A stretch of 64,000 bases of DNA from Chrysophaeum taylorii (lineage: Eukaryota > Sar > Pelagophyceae > Pelagomonadales > Pelagomonadaceae). The DNA is taken from positions 62,001 through 126,000 of the forward strand of contig JAQMWT010000297.1 in the NCBI GenBank assembly GCA_029834535.1. The letters are read 5' to 3'. Both the position numbers and the translations under genes were made by a program. Of the stretch, positions 40,041-52,100 are shown piece after piece. A model generated the notes under the pieces. The model saw nothing but the letters and a program-made list of their open reading frames with translations. It had not been told where the DNA came from and did not search any database. Every line of letters begins with the position of its first letter. Positions within the stretch are counted from its first letter, which is position 1.

Positions 40041-41320
40041 TTGGGGGGCTCAACGTGGTTTGAAAGAGCGCTCGTCTACTCATTGGGTTCGAACGTCCAT
40101 GCACTCAGGCCTCGACAGTTGGCGCTTGCAAATCCGCGGGTGGCAAATTCGCTGACTTTTCGCTGGGACCTACAGCACAAATTTCTGACTTTTACATCTC
40201 CCGCCCTTCACGACACCGGTGGAATCTTGTGGACTGCTCTCAGCCCAGAGGGGGGGAATATCATTGCTTGTTCACCACCTCCTGCCGTTGCGTACTGACA
40301 TCCTGTCAAAGCTATCCTTAACTAGATGGGATGTCCTCGCAATGCAAGTGTGCTTCAAGCATATTCCTGTTGCCACCTCCCTCGCTAACGACGTGACTCC
40401 GTACTGTCCGTTACCTTCTCCACTTGCCGACATGTTTGTTATTCATGCTGCTCCCTTCGGCGTTTCTTCCCTTCAATACGCTCTCGCCTATCTGATACCC
40501 GACAGTATTATTGACCACTGTCGGAACACTCCTTAGTCTTCGTCAGAGTTTGGCTCCACCTCCTCATCTCTCGAACTGACCTCGAGGAATACCTTTCTCG
40601 TCGCTACTGACAGAACCACTCCTGGTTGTTCAACTACTAGAAAAAGACTTTAAGACTCAACGACTCCTTACGCTAATAACTCTACACACACGCCTACCCT
40701 AGGATACAGTGTACTCAGCTTCATCGACCTCCCCGTCTACTACTGTTGGCCCGGATGAACGTAAAGTCCAAGAGTCCGACGTCCAAATCGATGAGTACAA
40801 GCCCAGGTGCCTTCAAGGTATGCCCCCCGAACATTGGCAAGCCTACCTCAGGACCATTGCTAATAAGGTACGCGACATTGTTCGGTTTGGTTGTTTCAAG
40901 TTGTCCCCCCCGGATAACAACACTCGCCCTATTGACTCACGTCTTGTCCTCAAGATCAAAACTACTAACTCAGCAGGCAAGTACGTGAAGCATAATAAGG
41001 CTCGTCTCGTTCTGCGCGGCTTCTTAGCCTCACTTGGTGTCGACTTTTATGGGACTTTTAGTCCCATGGCGACGATGACTGCTATACGCGCCATCCTAGC
41101 CATTGCTGCTTACAAGAAACTCCCCGTCTACGACTCCGACGTCCCCGACGCCTTCGTCAGGTCCCCGACGTCGATGCTCACATCTTCGTTCAACTACCAC
41201 CTGGCGGCATCAAGCTCATAGGCCCGCAAGACGATACGTATCAAGGACGTCGACTACTCGAACTGCTGAAGTCCCTCAATGGTCTCAGGCTATCTCCCTC
41301 GTTGTGGAACAAGGAGATTC
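40041..41320 (+). mobile_element. Truncated Copia remnant related to the 6.9-19.3 kb element
   Basis: It reads NSLTFRWDLQHKFLTFTSPALHD and GGILWTALSPEGG, matching the integrase linker of the large element. Reverse transcriptase sequence follows from 40709 (KVQESDVQIDEYK, RPIDSRLVLKIKTTNSAGKY, DFYGTFSPMATMTAIR, YDSDVPDAFV). It breaks off after a SLWNKEI motif near 41,315. No LTRs, protease or methyltransferase are present. It reads through the point where the large element has a one-base deletion in RT, which confirms that lesion. The TExSLNY motif at the integrase/RT border is not kept here (STSPSTT instead). Confidence 0.85.
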
Positions 41321-41404
41321 GAATAATAACACGAGCGGATGTGTGGGAAAGAAAGACGCAGGGTTCGTGCTGCAGCGGCCTGATGCAAGAAAACGGCGCA
41401 TAGA

Positions 41405-41700
41405 TTGGTAGCTGTTGAAATGGGCGCGCAAGAACTTTATGTTGGCCGGTCTTGGCTTGAGAAGCGAGGGCGTGCTGGGGCCGACGGACAAGTAAGTAGG
41501 TGTTGGTCGCTGCGCGTGGTGAGTCCACCCAGCGGTGTCAGCGCGGGACAGCGCGAGGGCCATTGGGTGATCGGCGAAAACGGTCTTCCATCATGGCAGA
41601 TGCGAGGGCAGTGGTGCAACGTTTCCAGGAGGAGCGGAGCTCCGCGCCCAAGCCGAGACCCAATGTTCAAACGGCCGTTAATCGTTGTTGCAATACACGC
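41405..41700 (+). pseudogene. Ankyrin-type repeat remnant
   Basis: LLKWARKNFMLAGLG and scattered later traces correspond to one CPWD-type repeat and its decayed neighbours. Directly follows the broken end of the Copia remnant, which may have inserted into this gene copy. Confidence 0.35.
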
Positions 41701-42995
41701 GTGTGACCCTCGATGAATGAACGCGCTAGGGTCAAAAGCCGTTTGGGGAATCAGTTAATAAGTTTGAGCAATTTCGAGCGTGTCGGCTGATGAGGAAAGT
41801 CACGGCGTGAGAAAGGCCACCAAGAAGGCAAAACGACGCGAGGTCTTCGCGCGAGCAGTAGGACCCAACGTGTTAAAGGTGTCGCGAGAGACGTAAATTG
41901 TCGGATGAGAAGTCAAACCCATTATTGGCCTTGAAAGCAAAATGACCATAGCGGTGTCTGTCAAAGATGTGGGCTGCTGCTTGGCTTGGTGTCAGGCGGA
42001 TATGCATGCTAGAGGATGTAAACGGGTTGGGGGAGGCGGCGCGATCGACCAACGGCATGCAGCACTTTGGGGGGGGAGCTGGGCGCCGTTGATGGATGCG
42101 TTGGAGATGGTGAAGGATGAGGATGCTACCAAGGGCAGGCCTAGGATTCTGCACTAATGAGGCGCAAACTCCTGATTTCGCCTTAGGAGATTACCGAGTC
42201 TGATTAGGAGAAGAGCGGTTTTCCAAGGCTGCTATCACGGGGTCTGCGATGGTACCACCGTCAGTTTGTAAGAAAGCACAGCCATTGTGGGGTTTTTTGA
42301 AGGACACTTTGTCGCAGTAGGATCTTAAAGTGGGTGGCAAGACGACGGATGAAGGCCGTCCTGAGACCTGACCTGACCCCCTTCCGAGGATCGGAGATCT
42401 AAACGAGGATCGATCTATACTTTCTTTTGGAAGATGGATCTCGGAGCCGTGCGCGATATTCAATAAGTTCCCAAACACGAGTCGCGTTGCACAACCTGGT
42501 GTAGCAACAGCAAGTTTGCGAGGGTTCTTGTTAGTAATTTAGATGTGATCCGCCACGCGCAAACCATGTTGTGGCAAAAGAAAGAAGAAAAGGAGAAGAG
42601 AAGAAATAACCAGAAAAAAAATACGCATCAAACGAATCCAGTTCAGATTCCCACCAATTGAGCGCACAACCTGAGCTCAAAACTTGTTCGCCAAGCCGCA
42701 GTAGAAAACTCATCAGACTCCCTCCCTCTCTCCAAGAGTTGTTTCAATCGTAGCGAGCATCGGAAATTTGAGGTGACTACGAGTGCATTGACGCCATCAC
42801 GTTGGACGGCGCGCAGTTGCCGATATCATCAAAAGGGCGAACTGGTGAAAGTGCTTCGCTAGACTAGGCTTTCGTTTGCCATGGATGTGCGGCCATGTCT
42901 CATAGTGATCAAAAGATGCAGAAAGCTCGATGGATTTGTGCTTTGCTCGCTCGGGTGCTGACATCATCCGGCGACGACCAACGGTGCCTCTTTTC
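41701..42995. other. Non-coding stretch
   Basis: About 1.3 kb with no recognisable gene, repeat array or RNA gene. Confidence 0.4.
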
Positions 42996-43230
42996 ATAGC
43001 GAACCAGAACGGCTACGTCGCCGTCGCCCGCCTCCTAATCTCACAAGGCGTCCTTCATCAAACATGTGGGTCATGTTGTCTCGCCACTCACCATCGCGAG
43101 CTTCAACATCCTTTTGGTTGCCCACTACACCCATCGAGTGGACTTCAACGGTGGGTCGCCCGTCGATATGGCGCGCGAGTATGTGTCCATGACGCCGTCG
43201 TACGGCAATTCATCCCCGCTTTCCTCGACG
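42996..43230 (+). pseudogene. Conventional ankyrin repeat remnant
   Basis: ANQNGYVAVARLLISQGV followed, in another frame, by TIASFN, then GGSPVDMAREYVS, matches two ordinary 33-residue ankyrin units, unlike the 27-residue type at 37.5 kb. Frame changes show decay. Confidence 0.45.
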
Positions 43231-44961
43231 ACCCCCTTTCTTCCTCCAATGTTGTTGAGCGCGTGATTCGGCGCCTGTCCAGGGAACTGTGGCGGTAATC
43301 CGACACACCAGCGACCAAGGATAACTACCCCCCAACTCACCAACAGTCAGCTTCAAGTAATAAGTTTCCCTCGGTTCGTCGTTAACTCGACGCATCACCT
43401 CCTGATGGACCGACGTCATTTCGTGATTAATAAGCCATGGATGATTCACAACGCCCGAGGCACCGTTCTAGCAAGGAGCTCGCGTGCGCTTCACGCCGCG
43501 TATTAACGGCCGGGTTGGAAGGGAGGTTTTTAGTGCGACAGAACAATCCAAACTACGTGTGTCGGTGGGCTTTGTACGTGTAAAAATCCTTAAATGATAT
43601 GTGCGGACAACGGCGCTCGGGGCCAAAACGTAGTTAACCCGCGAGTCAGCTCGAGCTCGAGGCAGGCATGTAGACGCACTACGACTTCTTTAATCCGTAA
43701 TCAATCGGATCGTTGCCGTTGAGTGGTCGTGCGGCTTTTGCTTCGCAGCACATACGAGGCTGCCAGTGTTGGTGCGTTGTTGCGACCCTCCAGTTATGAG
43801 CTTGCTTCGTCGAGAATTAATTTTCGGCCTGGTCTTTTTTCTCTCATAATGATAGCGCAGTCTACCTAACACTGTTTTCTCCTGTGCTTTTTCTTCTTCG
43901 TCAGCACCCCGTACACCCTGCGGCGATCGGCTCATCCGCCCGACTTTGGTGCGCAGGGCAGGCGCGGTTCAAGTGGAGGACGGGCGAAGCTCGCGGCGCG
44001 CAGTACCTCGTTCTTTTCGTAAGCAACGCCTTATTAGCTAGTGCCCCCCCCACGACGACGTCGTCTTGTGTTCCTTCCGTCCTTGGGACGTTGGCGTCGA
44101 CCGAAATTTATGTTGGAGCTGACCGACACGAAAGTAGTGCTCGTGTTGATCGATATAAGCGCCAGAGTATTGCTCAATAGCGATTGGATAACGAAATGTC
44201 GTTGGAAGCGAAATGAGCGTTGCTGAGGAGGATGGTGCATGGGAAGGAGATGTTCGTGGGAGCGGCATTGTCGTGGGCGGCGCTCGAGGTCGTCGTCGAG
44301 AAGCGCATCGCGACGCACGTCGTGGTGATCTATCTACTTCAAAACTGCGAACTCGACCAGGTCGGTGTCGAGAATCACGAGAGAGATTTATTAGTTGCTC
44401 GAATAGAAGGTCCCGGGGCATGGTGGCGAGATTGCGACGAGATCGTCAAGTTGCCAACTGGCGTGCGGTGACGCAGGGCCCAAAACCTCGAGAGGTATAA
44501 CCCGAGTGGTAGCCACGGGCGTGGATAGACTGGATCCTCGAATTTCAAAACCTTCGTTTGTTTGAGTGATGACGCGTGCACAGCGGCGTGCTGCCCCCCA
44601 GCATATGGATGGCCAGAGCTCTGTTTTATTTTTGGGAAAGATGGCCAGAGCTCTGTTTTATTTTTGGGAAAATGGGCGCGTTTTTTTTTTAGTTTCCGTT
44701 CGACCGGGTGTGGAAAAAACGTCCGGGCGGCGCGAAGTTTTTTGCGGCAACTTCGGGCTCTTAAAGAACTGGGCGAGAGCTTCGCTCCACGTTCAAATAC
44801 ACCAACTTTTGGACACATTGCGGCCGAAACAGCGGCAACATCATCTTCCTCGAGAAAGAAGAAACCCCATTTGGTAGAACAAGGGGGCGCGTAGTTTTAA
44901 TTTTACAAACGCCGCGCCTGACGCCTCGAAGAGGCGGAGTTACATAGTAATCCTCCGACTA
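43231..44961. other. Non-coding stretch
   Basis: About 1.7 kb between the ankyrin remnant and the PI4K 3' end. Short frames only (longest near 44,220-44,471). One 33-bp tandem duplication (next entry). Confidence 0.4.
44608..44673 (+). repeat. 33-bp tandem duplication
   Basis: ATGGCCAGAGCTCTG... is repeated twice head to tail, differing only at the last base of each unit. Confidence 0.9.
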
Positions 44962-46773
44962 CTACATGAGGATGCCGTTGGTCTTCCACTGATACCAGTC
45001 GTATTGCTTTGTGCGCTCCGAGTTGAGCGCCTGCTGGATGAGGGCCATGGAGGTCGTTACCGCCGCGGAGAAGTCGGGTTGCTCGAGGAGGCCGCGGAAA
45101 CGAAGGGCGAGGGACCGCGTGAGGTCGTGGACCTTGCGGTCGCCTTCGAACGAGAGAAGAAGGAGGGTCTGTAGCCTGGCGAGGTTGGCGCGGAGCGCGT
45201 GAAGACCGGACGCGAAGGTAGAAACGAAGGCGTGCCACGCGGGACTGCCGACGCCGCCCATGACGTCGACGTATTCCTGCGTGAGCTTGAATGGTGCCGA
45301 CTCGAAGTTGATGCCTCCGGGGGAGAGACCGAGCATGTAGCCAAAGTCGATGTGGATGACGTGGCCCTGCCTGTCGAGGAGAATGTTTCCGTTATGCCTG
45401 TCCTTGACGTCCAGCAGGTAGCAGACGAGGGAATAGGACGCGAGGGATTTGGCAAAGTTGAGGGCCGCCTCGTCTCGTCGGTCCTCGTAGACCAAATCAA
45501 AGTATCTCGCGAGCGAAACGGTGCCGTCGATGGTCGCGAGGTGTTGCTTGACGTGGGTGAGGCTTTTCGCGTCTGCGAGGGTTTCTACGAGGCCCGCTCT
45601 CGTGCCCGCGCACACGACGGCGTAGGGCCGCAGCCACCCGACGCCCGCATCGCTCAAGATTTCTCTCACGAGGCGCACGAACTGCATGGCGAGCTGCTCG
45701 CGTCGGAGTTCGTCGTCGGCCTTGACGAGGAAACTCGCCAGGCGCCACCCGGGCACGTGGCCGTACTGGGACTGCGTCCGGAGGGCCGCCTGGCGTTGTT
45801 CCCAGATGGCGGGGGCGAAGACGGCGTTCACGACGCGGCGGCCCTTTGGGGATCCCGCGCGCGCCGCATCGACGTCCCCGACGTCGACGTCCCCGGCGCC
45901 GTGGTCGTTGAACGCGACGTCGGCGTCGGCCTCGCGCCTGTAGACGTCGTCGACTTCGGCGACTTCTACGGCCTCGCAGTACAGGATCGTCGGTGCCCGC
46001 GCGCGCGAGGGCATCACCTCGCAGCTCGGAATATCGAGCCTCAGGATCCGGAGCTGCTTGTCGCCGGAGAGGGGGCACAGGGGCACCCTGACGCCTCCCC
46101 TGTGCGCCCTCGGGAGCAGCCAGGCATTCATCGCCTCCAACAGCGGCACGAGCCTCCCCCTGTCGCGCCTCTTGGACCTATCGACCTTGGCGAGGGCCTC
46201 CGAGACGCGGACTAGCGAGGCCACGAGGGCCGCCGACTCGCGCGCCCCGGTGTTCGCCGTCGCGCGCCAGCAGTCGCGAACCAGCTGGACCCCGAACTCA
46301 GAGTATCTCGTCGCGAGCGAATCTTGCAGCAACCAGCAGGCCTGGAGCCCGAGCTGCGAGGACCGCGAGCACCGCTCGACGAGGGCGTCGCGGAGCTGCC
46401 GCGTCAGCGCCTCGCTCGGCCCAGATTCGCCGCCGCCGCCGGCCGCGTAGGCCGAGTAGGCAAAGTACTCGTGATTCTCCGCGTCGAACGCGACGGCTGT
46501 GTGACGACGCACCCAGGGCACGCGCGGCGCGAGGTCCAAGAGCAGGCTCGTCACCTGCGGCAGGCACGCCTCCCACTCGGCGTCCGTCACGCCCTGGGAG
46601 TCCCGCAGCGTCGCCGATACTTCGGCGACCTCGCGCTCGACGCTCTGCCACGCCACCTGCTGTCCGCTCACGGCCGCCCCCCACATCCGCTGCTGGTCGT
46701 CCAGGGACCGGTGCACGGCGAGCCACCGCGCCAGCACGTCCAGGAACCCGGACAGCACGCCCAACAACCGCAT
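44962..46773 (-). CDS. Phosphatidylinositol 4-kinase, type III beta-like
   Basis: Phosphorylates phosphatidylinositol at position 4, chiefly on Golgi membranes. The catalytic domain occupies the last 300 residues. It has VKADDELRREQLAMQFVRL, DVKDRHNGNILLD (catalytic loop), VIHIDFGYMLGLSPGG (metal-binding DFG) and FESAPFKLTQEYVDVMGG. The C-terminus YDWYQWKTNGIL is characteristic of PI4K-beta/Pik1. Residues 1-250 are helical, as expected for the lipid-kinase unique domain region, but shorter than in animals. The frame opens at a GTG, and the first ATG is at 46771-46773 (603 residues). It is divergent from the PKS gene with about 300 bp between starts. An acidic insert (DVDVGDVDAARAG) interrupts the N-lobe. 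Confidence 0.93.
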   Translation of the reverse strand: MRLLGVLSGFLDVLARWLAVHRSLDDQQRMWGAAVSGQQVAWQSVEREVAEVSATLRDSQGVTDAEWEACLPQVTSLLLDLAPRVPWVRRHTAVAFDAENHEYFAYSAYAAGGGGESGPSEALTRQLRDALVERCSRSSQLGLQACWLLQDSLATRYSEFGVQLVRDCWRATANTGARESAALVASLVRVSEALAKVDRSKRRDRGRLVPLLEAMNAWLLPRAHRGGVRVPLCPLSGDKQLRILRLDIPSCEVMPSRARAPTILYCEAVEVAEVDDVYRREADADVAFNDHGAGDVDVGDVDAARAGSPKGRRVVNAVFAPAIWEQRQAALRTQSQYGHVPGWRLASFLVKADDELRREQLAMQFVRLVREILSDAGVGWLRPYAVVCAGTRAGLVETLADAKSLTHVKQHLATIDGTVSLARYFDLVYEDRRDEAALNFAKSLASYSLVCYLLDVKDRHNGNILLDRQGHVIHIDFGYMLGLSPGGINFESAPFKLTQEYVDVMGGVGSPAWHAFVSTFASGLHALRANLARLQTLLLLSFEGDRKVHDLTRSLALRFRGLLEQPDFSAAVTTSMALIQQALNSERTKQYDWYQWKTNGILM

Positions 46774-47077
46774 CAACACCCATCGCCCCTCTTGAAGAAC
46801 CGCGTCATCGGTTCGAATCGGAGATGCGGGTTCGACGGCTTTCGGGGGGCGAAGAAGGTATAGTGGTTTAGGAAGACAACAAAAGGCCCCCCCGGTCTTT
46901 GTGTCCCAACATCAATTTCCTCAACGAAAGTCTGACCAGTTTCTTCGGAGGACCGACGCCCCAACGGCTCTTAGGGAGTCAGTGTCGAAAGGCTCGAATA
47001 CGTCAAGAAACGCGATTTGACGTCACTTGGCCCGATCGATTCCAGTAGTCCAATTTTCTGGCGTCGTCATCATCATC
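46774..47077. promoter_or_regulatory. Divergent promoter region between PI4K and PKS genes
   Basis: 304 bp between the two ATGs. No TATA box or repeat stands out. Confidence 0.4.
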
Positions 47078-49104
47078 ATGCTCGGTGCCGCCGCCCAGGC
47101 CTCTAAGTGGGCGACCCCAAAGCAAGCAGCGGCGCCGGTCTCCTCACAACGCAAACCGCGCATGGTCTCGGCCATTTCGGCCCAGGCGCTCAAGTGGGTA
47201 GACAGCACAATGGAGGACGACGACGACGAAGAAGAAGAAGAAAAGCCGCGCTTAAGAGCGGGGGACACGAGGTTCGCCGCCCTCGAGCTCGCCGCGCGGC
47301 AGCGCAACGAGAAGCCGTGCGACATTTGGGAACCGTTGAAGCACGCCCTCGAGACGGTTCGACCATTGGGAAAGAAAACGATAAGCGACGAGGGTCGACG
47401 CGTCTCGTATTCGTACGCCGAGCTCGCCGAGCGGGCGCGCCGCGTGGGGTCCTGGGTTCGCGATCCCCAGGGTGGCGCGGTAAGAGCGCCGAGTGCGCGC
47501 ATCGGCATCATGACGCCCAACTGCGCGGCGGCGATCGAGGCCCACTTTGGCGTCGTCGGATGGGCCGGCTGCGTCGTTCTCAATTGCAACTATCGCCTCT
47601 CGCCCGACGAGACGGCCTACGTGCTTGATGGAGCAGCCTGCGAGCTCCTCATCGCCGACACGGCCTACGGTAGTCTCGTGGTGACCTCGTTGGCGACAAG
47701 AAACAACCAGGTGCGCCGCGTCGCGTGGACGGGCGACCAGAAGAAGCGGCCCGCGGAGGCTTTGAAAATGGTGGCCCAAGACGAGTACGAGCGGATCGCG
47801 ACGACCTGGGCGGTCGCCGCCCGATTCTCGATAATAGGCAGCGACGACGACCTGGCTGGCGCCGAGATGTACTACACGTCGGGGACTTCGGGACGGCCGA
47901 AAGGCGTCGTCTTGTCGAGGCGCAACGTGGTGCTTCACGCGCTCGGATGCATGGTCGAGCACCGGCTCTCGCCCGGCGACGTCTGGCTGCACGCCGCCCC
48001 CATGTTCCACCTCGTCGATGCCTACGCCATTTTCGCCATCACGTGGGTCGGCGGGTCCCACGTGACGATTCCCGCGTTCTCGGCCTCGGCCGTCGTCGAC
48101 GCCGTGGCCAAGTTTGGCATCACGGTCACCAACGTCGCGAGCACCATGATCACCTTGTTGTTGGCGGACCCCGCAACGACGGCCCGATCTGACGACCTAG
48201 GCTCCCTGGAACTCCTATCTTGCGGAGGCGCCCCGCTTTCCAAGGCGACGGTGCGCAACGCGCTTCGCCGCTTTGATTGCGAGTTCTTCTTGTCGTACGG
48301 CATGACCGAGTGCTGCGGCAAGATCTCCATGTCTCTGTTGGATCCGGCGACGCGCCGCCGCCTCGACGCCAAGACTCTCGTCGACCTCGTGTGCACCTCG
48401 GGCCGTCCCTTTGGTCTCCTTGAGGTTCGCGTCGTCAAGGACGACGTGGACGTGCGGCCGGGCTCGCGCGACGTCGGCGAGGTCTGGATCCGCGGACCGA
48501 CGCTCTTTGGGGGCTACCACAACAACCCAAAGGCCACGAGCGAGGCCATCACGCCGGCGGGCTGGTTCCGCACGGGCGACCTCGCCGAGCTCAACGAACA
48601 CGGCTACCTTACCATCACCGACCGCGCCAAGGACATGATCCTCGTCGGTTCGGAGAACGTTTATTGCGTCGAAGTCGAGCGCGTCCTGCACGATCATCCG
48701 GGCGTCAAGCACGCCTGCGTCTACGGCTTGCCCGACGACGCCCTGGGGGAGCGCGTCAAGGCAGTCGTCGTGCGCAAGGACGACGCGCTCACGGTTTCTG
48801 CGTTGCGCAAGCACGCGGCGGCCCACCTCGCCGACTTCAAGGTTCCCACGCTCGTCGACTTGGTCGACGCGCTTCCCATGACGGGGTCGGGAAAGGTGGC
48901 CAAGGCGCAGCTCAAGAAGAAGGATATTGCAGATCTCGAGGCGCGCCGCGAGCGTCGCCGAGCTGCTGCTGCTCAAACGCCGCAAAGGACGGCGACGACA
49001 ACAAGAAGCACCCCCAAGGCGCTGCCGACGAACGACGACCTCGTCGACCACGTGTACGGCGTCGAGTGGCGGCCCGCGCCGCCCCTGCCTCACATAAACC
49101 GCGA

Positions 49105-49137
<33 letters not shown>

Positions 49138-52100
49138 TGGCGGGGGGGTCATTTCGTGGCTCGTCGTGTGCTGCGAGAGGACGCGCGATTGCGCGCGCGC
49201 TGTGTCGCGACACGTGTCGGCGCAGCGCGCGACGGCGAGCGTCGTGCAGCTGAGCTCGAGCGCGACGCTCGAGGCGTCGCGGGCGACGATCGGCGCGGCG
49301 GTTGCCGAAATGCGATCAAGCATGTGCGGCGCAATCGTGCTGTGCGACGCGGCGCCGATCGATGCCGAGGATCTGGCGGCGCGCACCGCGAGCACGTTGC
49401 GACAAATTCTCGCGCTCGTGCAGGTGATTGGTAAGGAGCGGCCGCAGCAGGCGGTGGTGTTGGCGACGCGGGGCGGGGTCGGCGTGTCGTCGACGGACGC
49501 GAAGTCGCCGGCCGGCGCGGCATGCTGGGGATTTTGTCGGTCGGCGGCGGCCGAGAGCCCGAGGCTCCGCCTGAAGGTTGTCGACTTGTGTCCCGAAGAA
49601 GACGACGACGCCGCCGCCGCGGACGTCCTGTGGCGCGAGGCGCACAGCGAGCTGCAGGAAGTGGCGTGGCGTCGCCGGTCACGATACGTACCCGCGCTCG
49701 CGCGCGTTCCCCGCGACGCGATGAGCACGATGGCGGTGACTCCGGAGCTCGCTGGCGGCACGCACGTCGTGACGGGAGGCACGGGCGGCCTGGGGCTCGA
49801 GTGGGTTCAGCGGCTCGCGAGGGCTGGAAGGGCGACGACGCGCTTGGTGGTCGCGGCGCGACGCGCACCCTCGCCGGCCGTCGAGAAGCGGTTGAGGGAG
49901 TTGGCAGAGGAGACAGGCGCGACCATCCGCGTCGAGCGTGCCGACGTCGGTGACGCCGAGCAGGCCGCGGCTCTCGTGGCGAGATCGCGAGCCCCGTCGT
50001 TGAGCGTCTGGCACCTCGCGGGCGTGGTGGACGACGGGGCGGCCCAGACGCTCACGTGGGAGCGATTCGAAAAGGTGCTGGCGCCCAAGGTCGCCGGAAG
50101 CGTCGCGCTCTACGAGGCCGCCAAGCAGCACAACGCGCAGCGGCTCGTGTTGTTTTCGTCGATTTACGGGTTGCTCGGGGCGCGCGAGCTGACGCACTAC
50201 GGCGCGGCGAACGCGTTCCAGGACGGGCTCGCCTCCGCGGCGGGGGGCGGCGGCGGCGTCCTGGCGGTGAGCTGGGGCACGTGGGCGGACGCTGGCATGG
50301 CCCATCGATTTGGCGCCGGCTTCGAGGCGCAGGTCAAAGCCTCGGGGATGCGGTTCGTGCCGCTCGACTCGGGCTTCGCCGCCTTGGCGGCGCTCTCGAC
50401 CACAGCAGCCCGGCGCTCGCACGCGGCTGTCTTGCCGGCCGACTGGAGCGTCTACGCCAAGCGTCGTCGCGACCTCGGATTAGGGCCGCACCCTTTGGCC
50501 GCCGCCCTCGCCAACCTCGGCCCCGAGGACGAGCTGCCCGCGCAGCGCGACGCCAAGGAGCCCTTGGAACCGTACGTCCTCTCGCTCGTCGCGACGCTCC
50601 TCGAGACGTCGTCGTCGTCGTCGTCGTCGTCGGTAGCCCCCAAGAAGACGATCGACCCCGAGGCGCCGCTCGCGGCGCTGGGTCTCTCGTCGGTCCACGT
50701 GGTCGACCTCGCCGGACGATTAACCGAAGCTCTCGACGTCGACGTCTCGCCGACGTTGCTCTTCGAGTGCGTCTCGGTGCGCGGGCTTTGCCAGCGCCTC
50801 TCGGCGTCGTCGGCGGAGGAGAGGCGCGCGTCGATGACCTTCGCCGAGCTCCTCCAGGCGGTGTGTCTCAAGGTGACGGAGATGACGGGGGCTCGGCCGC
50901 CCATCGACGTCGAGGCGCCCGTTTCCGCAATAGGTATGACCTCGGTCCATTCGGTCGAGCTCGCGGCGTTTTTGAGCGACGCGCTCGACGAGGACGTCTC
51001 GCCCACGGTGGTTTTCGAGCACGTCTCCATAAAGGGCGTCTGCGCGCACCTCGCCGGCGGCGTCGACGATGCGGCGGCGGCGGCGGCCGTCGTCTCCCCC
51101 CAGACGCCCGCGGCGATTCCCCCGCCGCGGGACCGCGAGACGTTTGTCGCCGGCATGGCGTGCCGCTTCCCTGGCGGCGCCGCGGTCCCCGAGGACCTCT
51201 GGCACAATCTGCTCGCGGGGCTGGACTGCGTGATGGACGAGCCGCCCGCGAACCGGCCTCACACGGGCCGCGGCGCGGCCTACCTCTCGGCCGAGGTCGT
51301 CAAGGGCTTCGATCGGGCCGCGTTTGGCATCTCCAAGGCCGAGGCGACGGCCATGGACCCCCAGCAACGACTCCTCCTCGAGACGTGCGCCGAGGCGCTC
51401 GAACGATCGGGCCGGCGCTCGACGCCCGTCGCGCCCGCGAGCGGCGCCGAGCAGCCGGTGGGGGTATTCGCGGCGATCGAGACGTCGGACTACGCCGCGC
51501 TCCACCAGCGCGCGGCCGCGCAAAACGGCGCGACGATCGACGCCTACTGCGGCACGGGCTGGCACTCGTGCGTGGGCCCGAACCGCGTCTCGTACCTGAT
51601 GGACCTCCGCGGCCCCAGCGTCGCCCTCAACACGGCCTGCTCGAGCTCGCTGACGTGCGTCTCGGTCGCCCGCCACGCCCTCGCGGCCGACGAGTGCGAC
51701 GCGGCCCTGGTCGCCGCCGCGAACCTCCAGTTCCAGCCGTACTGGACGTGCGCATTTGTTGCCGCCGGCATGCTCAGCCCCACCAATCGGTGCCGCTTCG
51801 GCGACGACGCGGCCGACGGCTACGTGCGCGGCGAGGGCGTCGGCGCCGTCGTGCTCGAAAAGAAGACGCGACTCGAGGCGACGGCCGCGATCGCGGGGGT
51901 CGGCGTGGGCCAGGACGGCCGGTCGAACGGGCTCACGGCCCCCAACCCGGCGGCCCAGGCGGCGGTGCTGGCGGCGGCCTACTGCGGCGCCGACGACCGG
52001 TCGCGCGTTTCGCTGGTCGAGGCGCACGGAACCGGCACGCGGCTCGGCGATCCGATCGAGCTGGGCGCGCTCGGGGCCGCGCGTCTGGGGCCGTCCGGCT

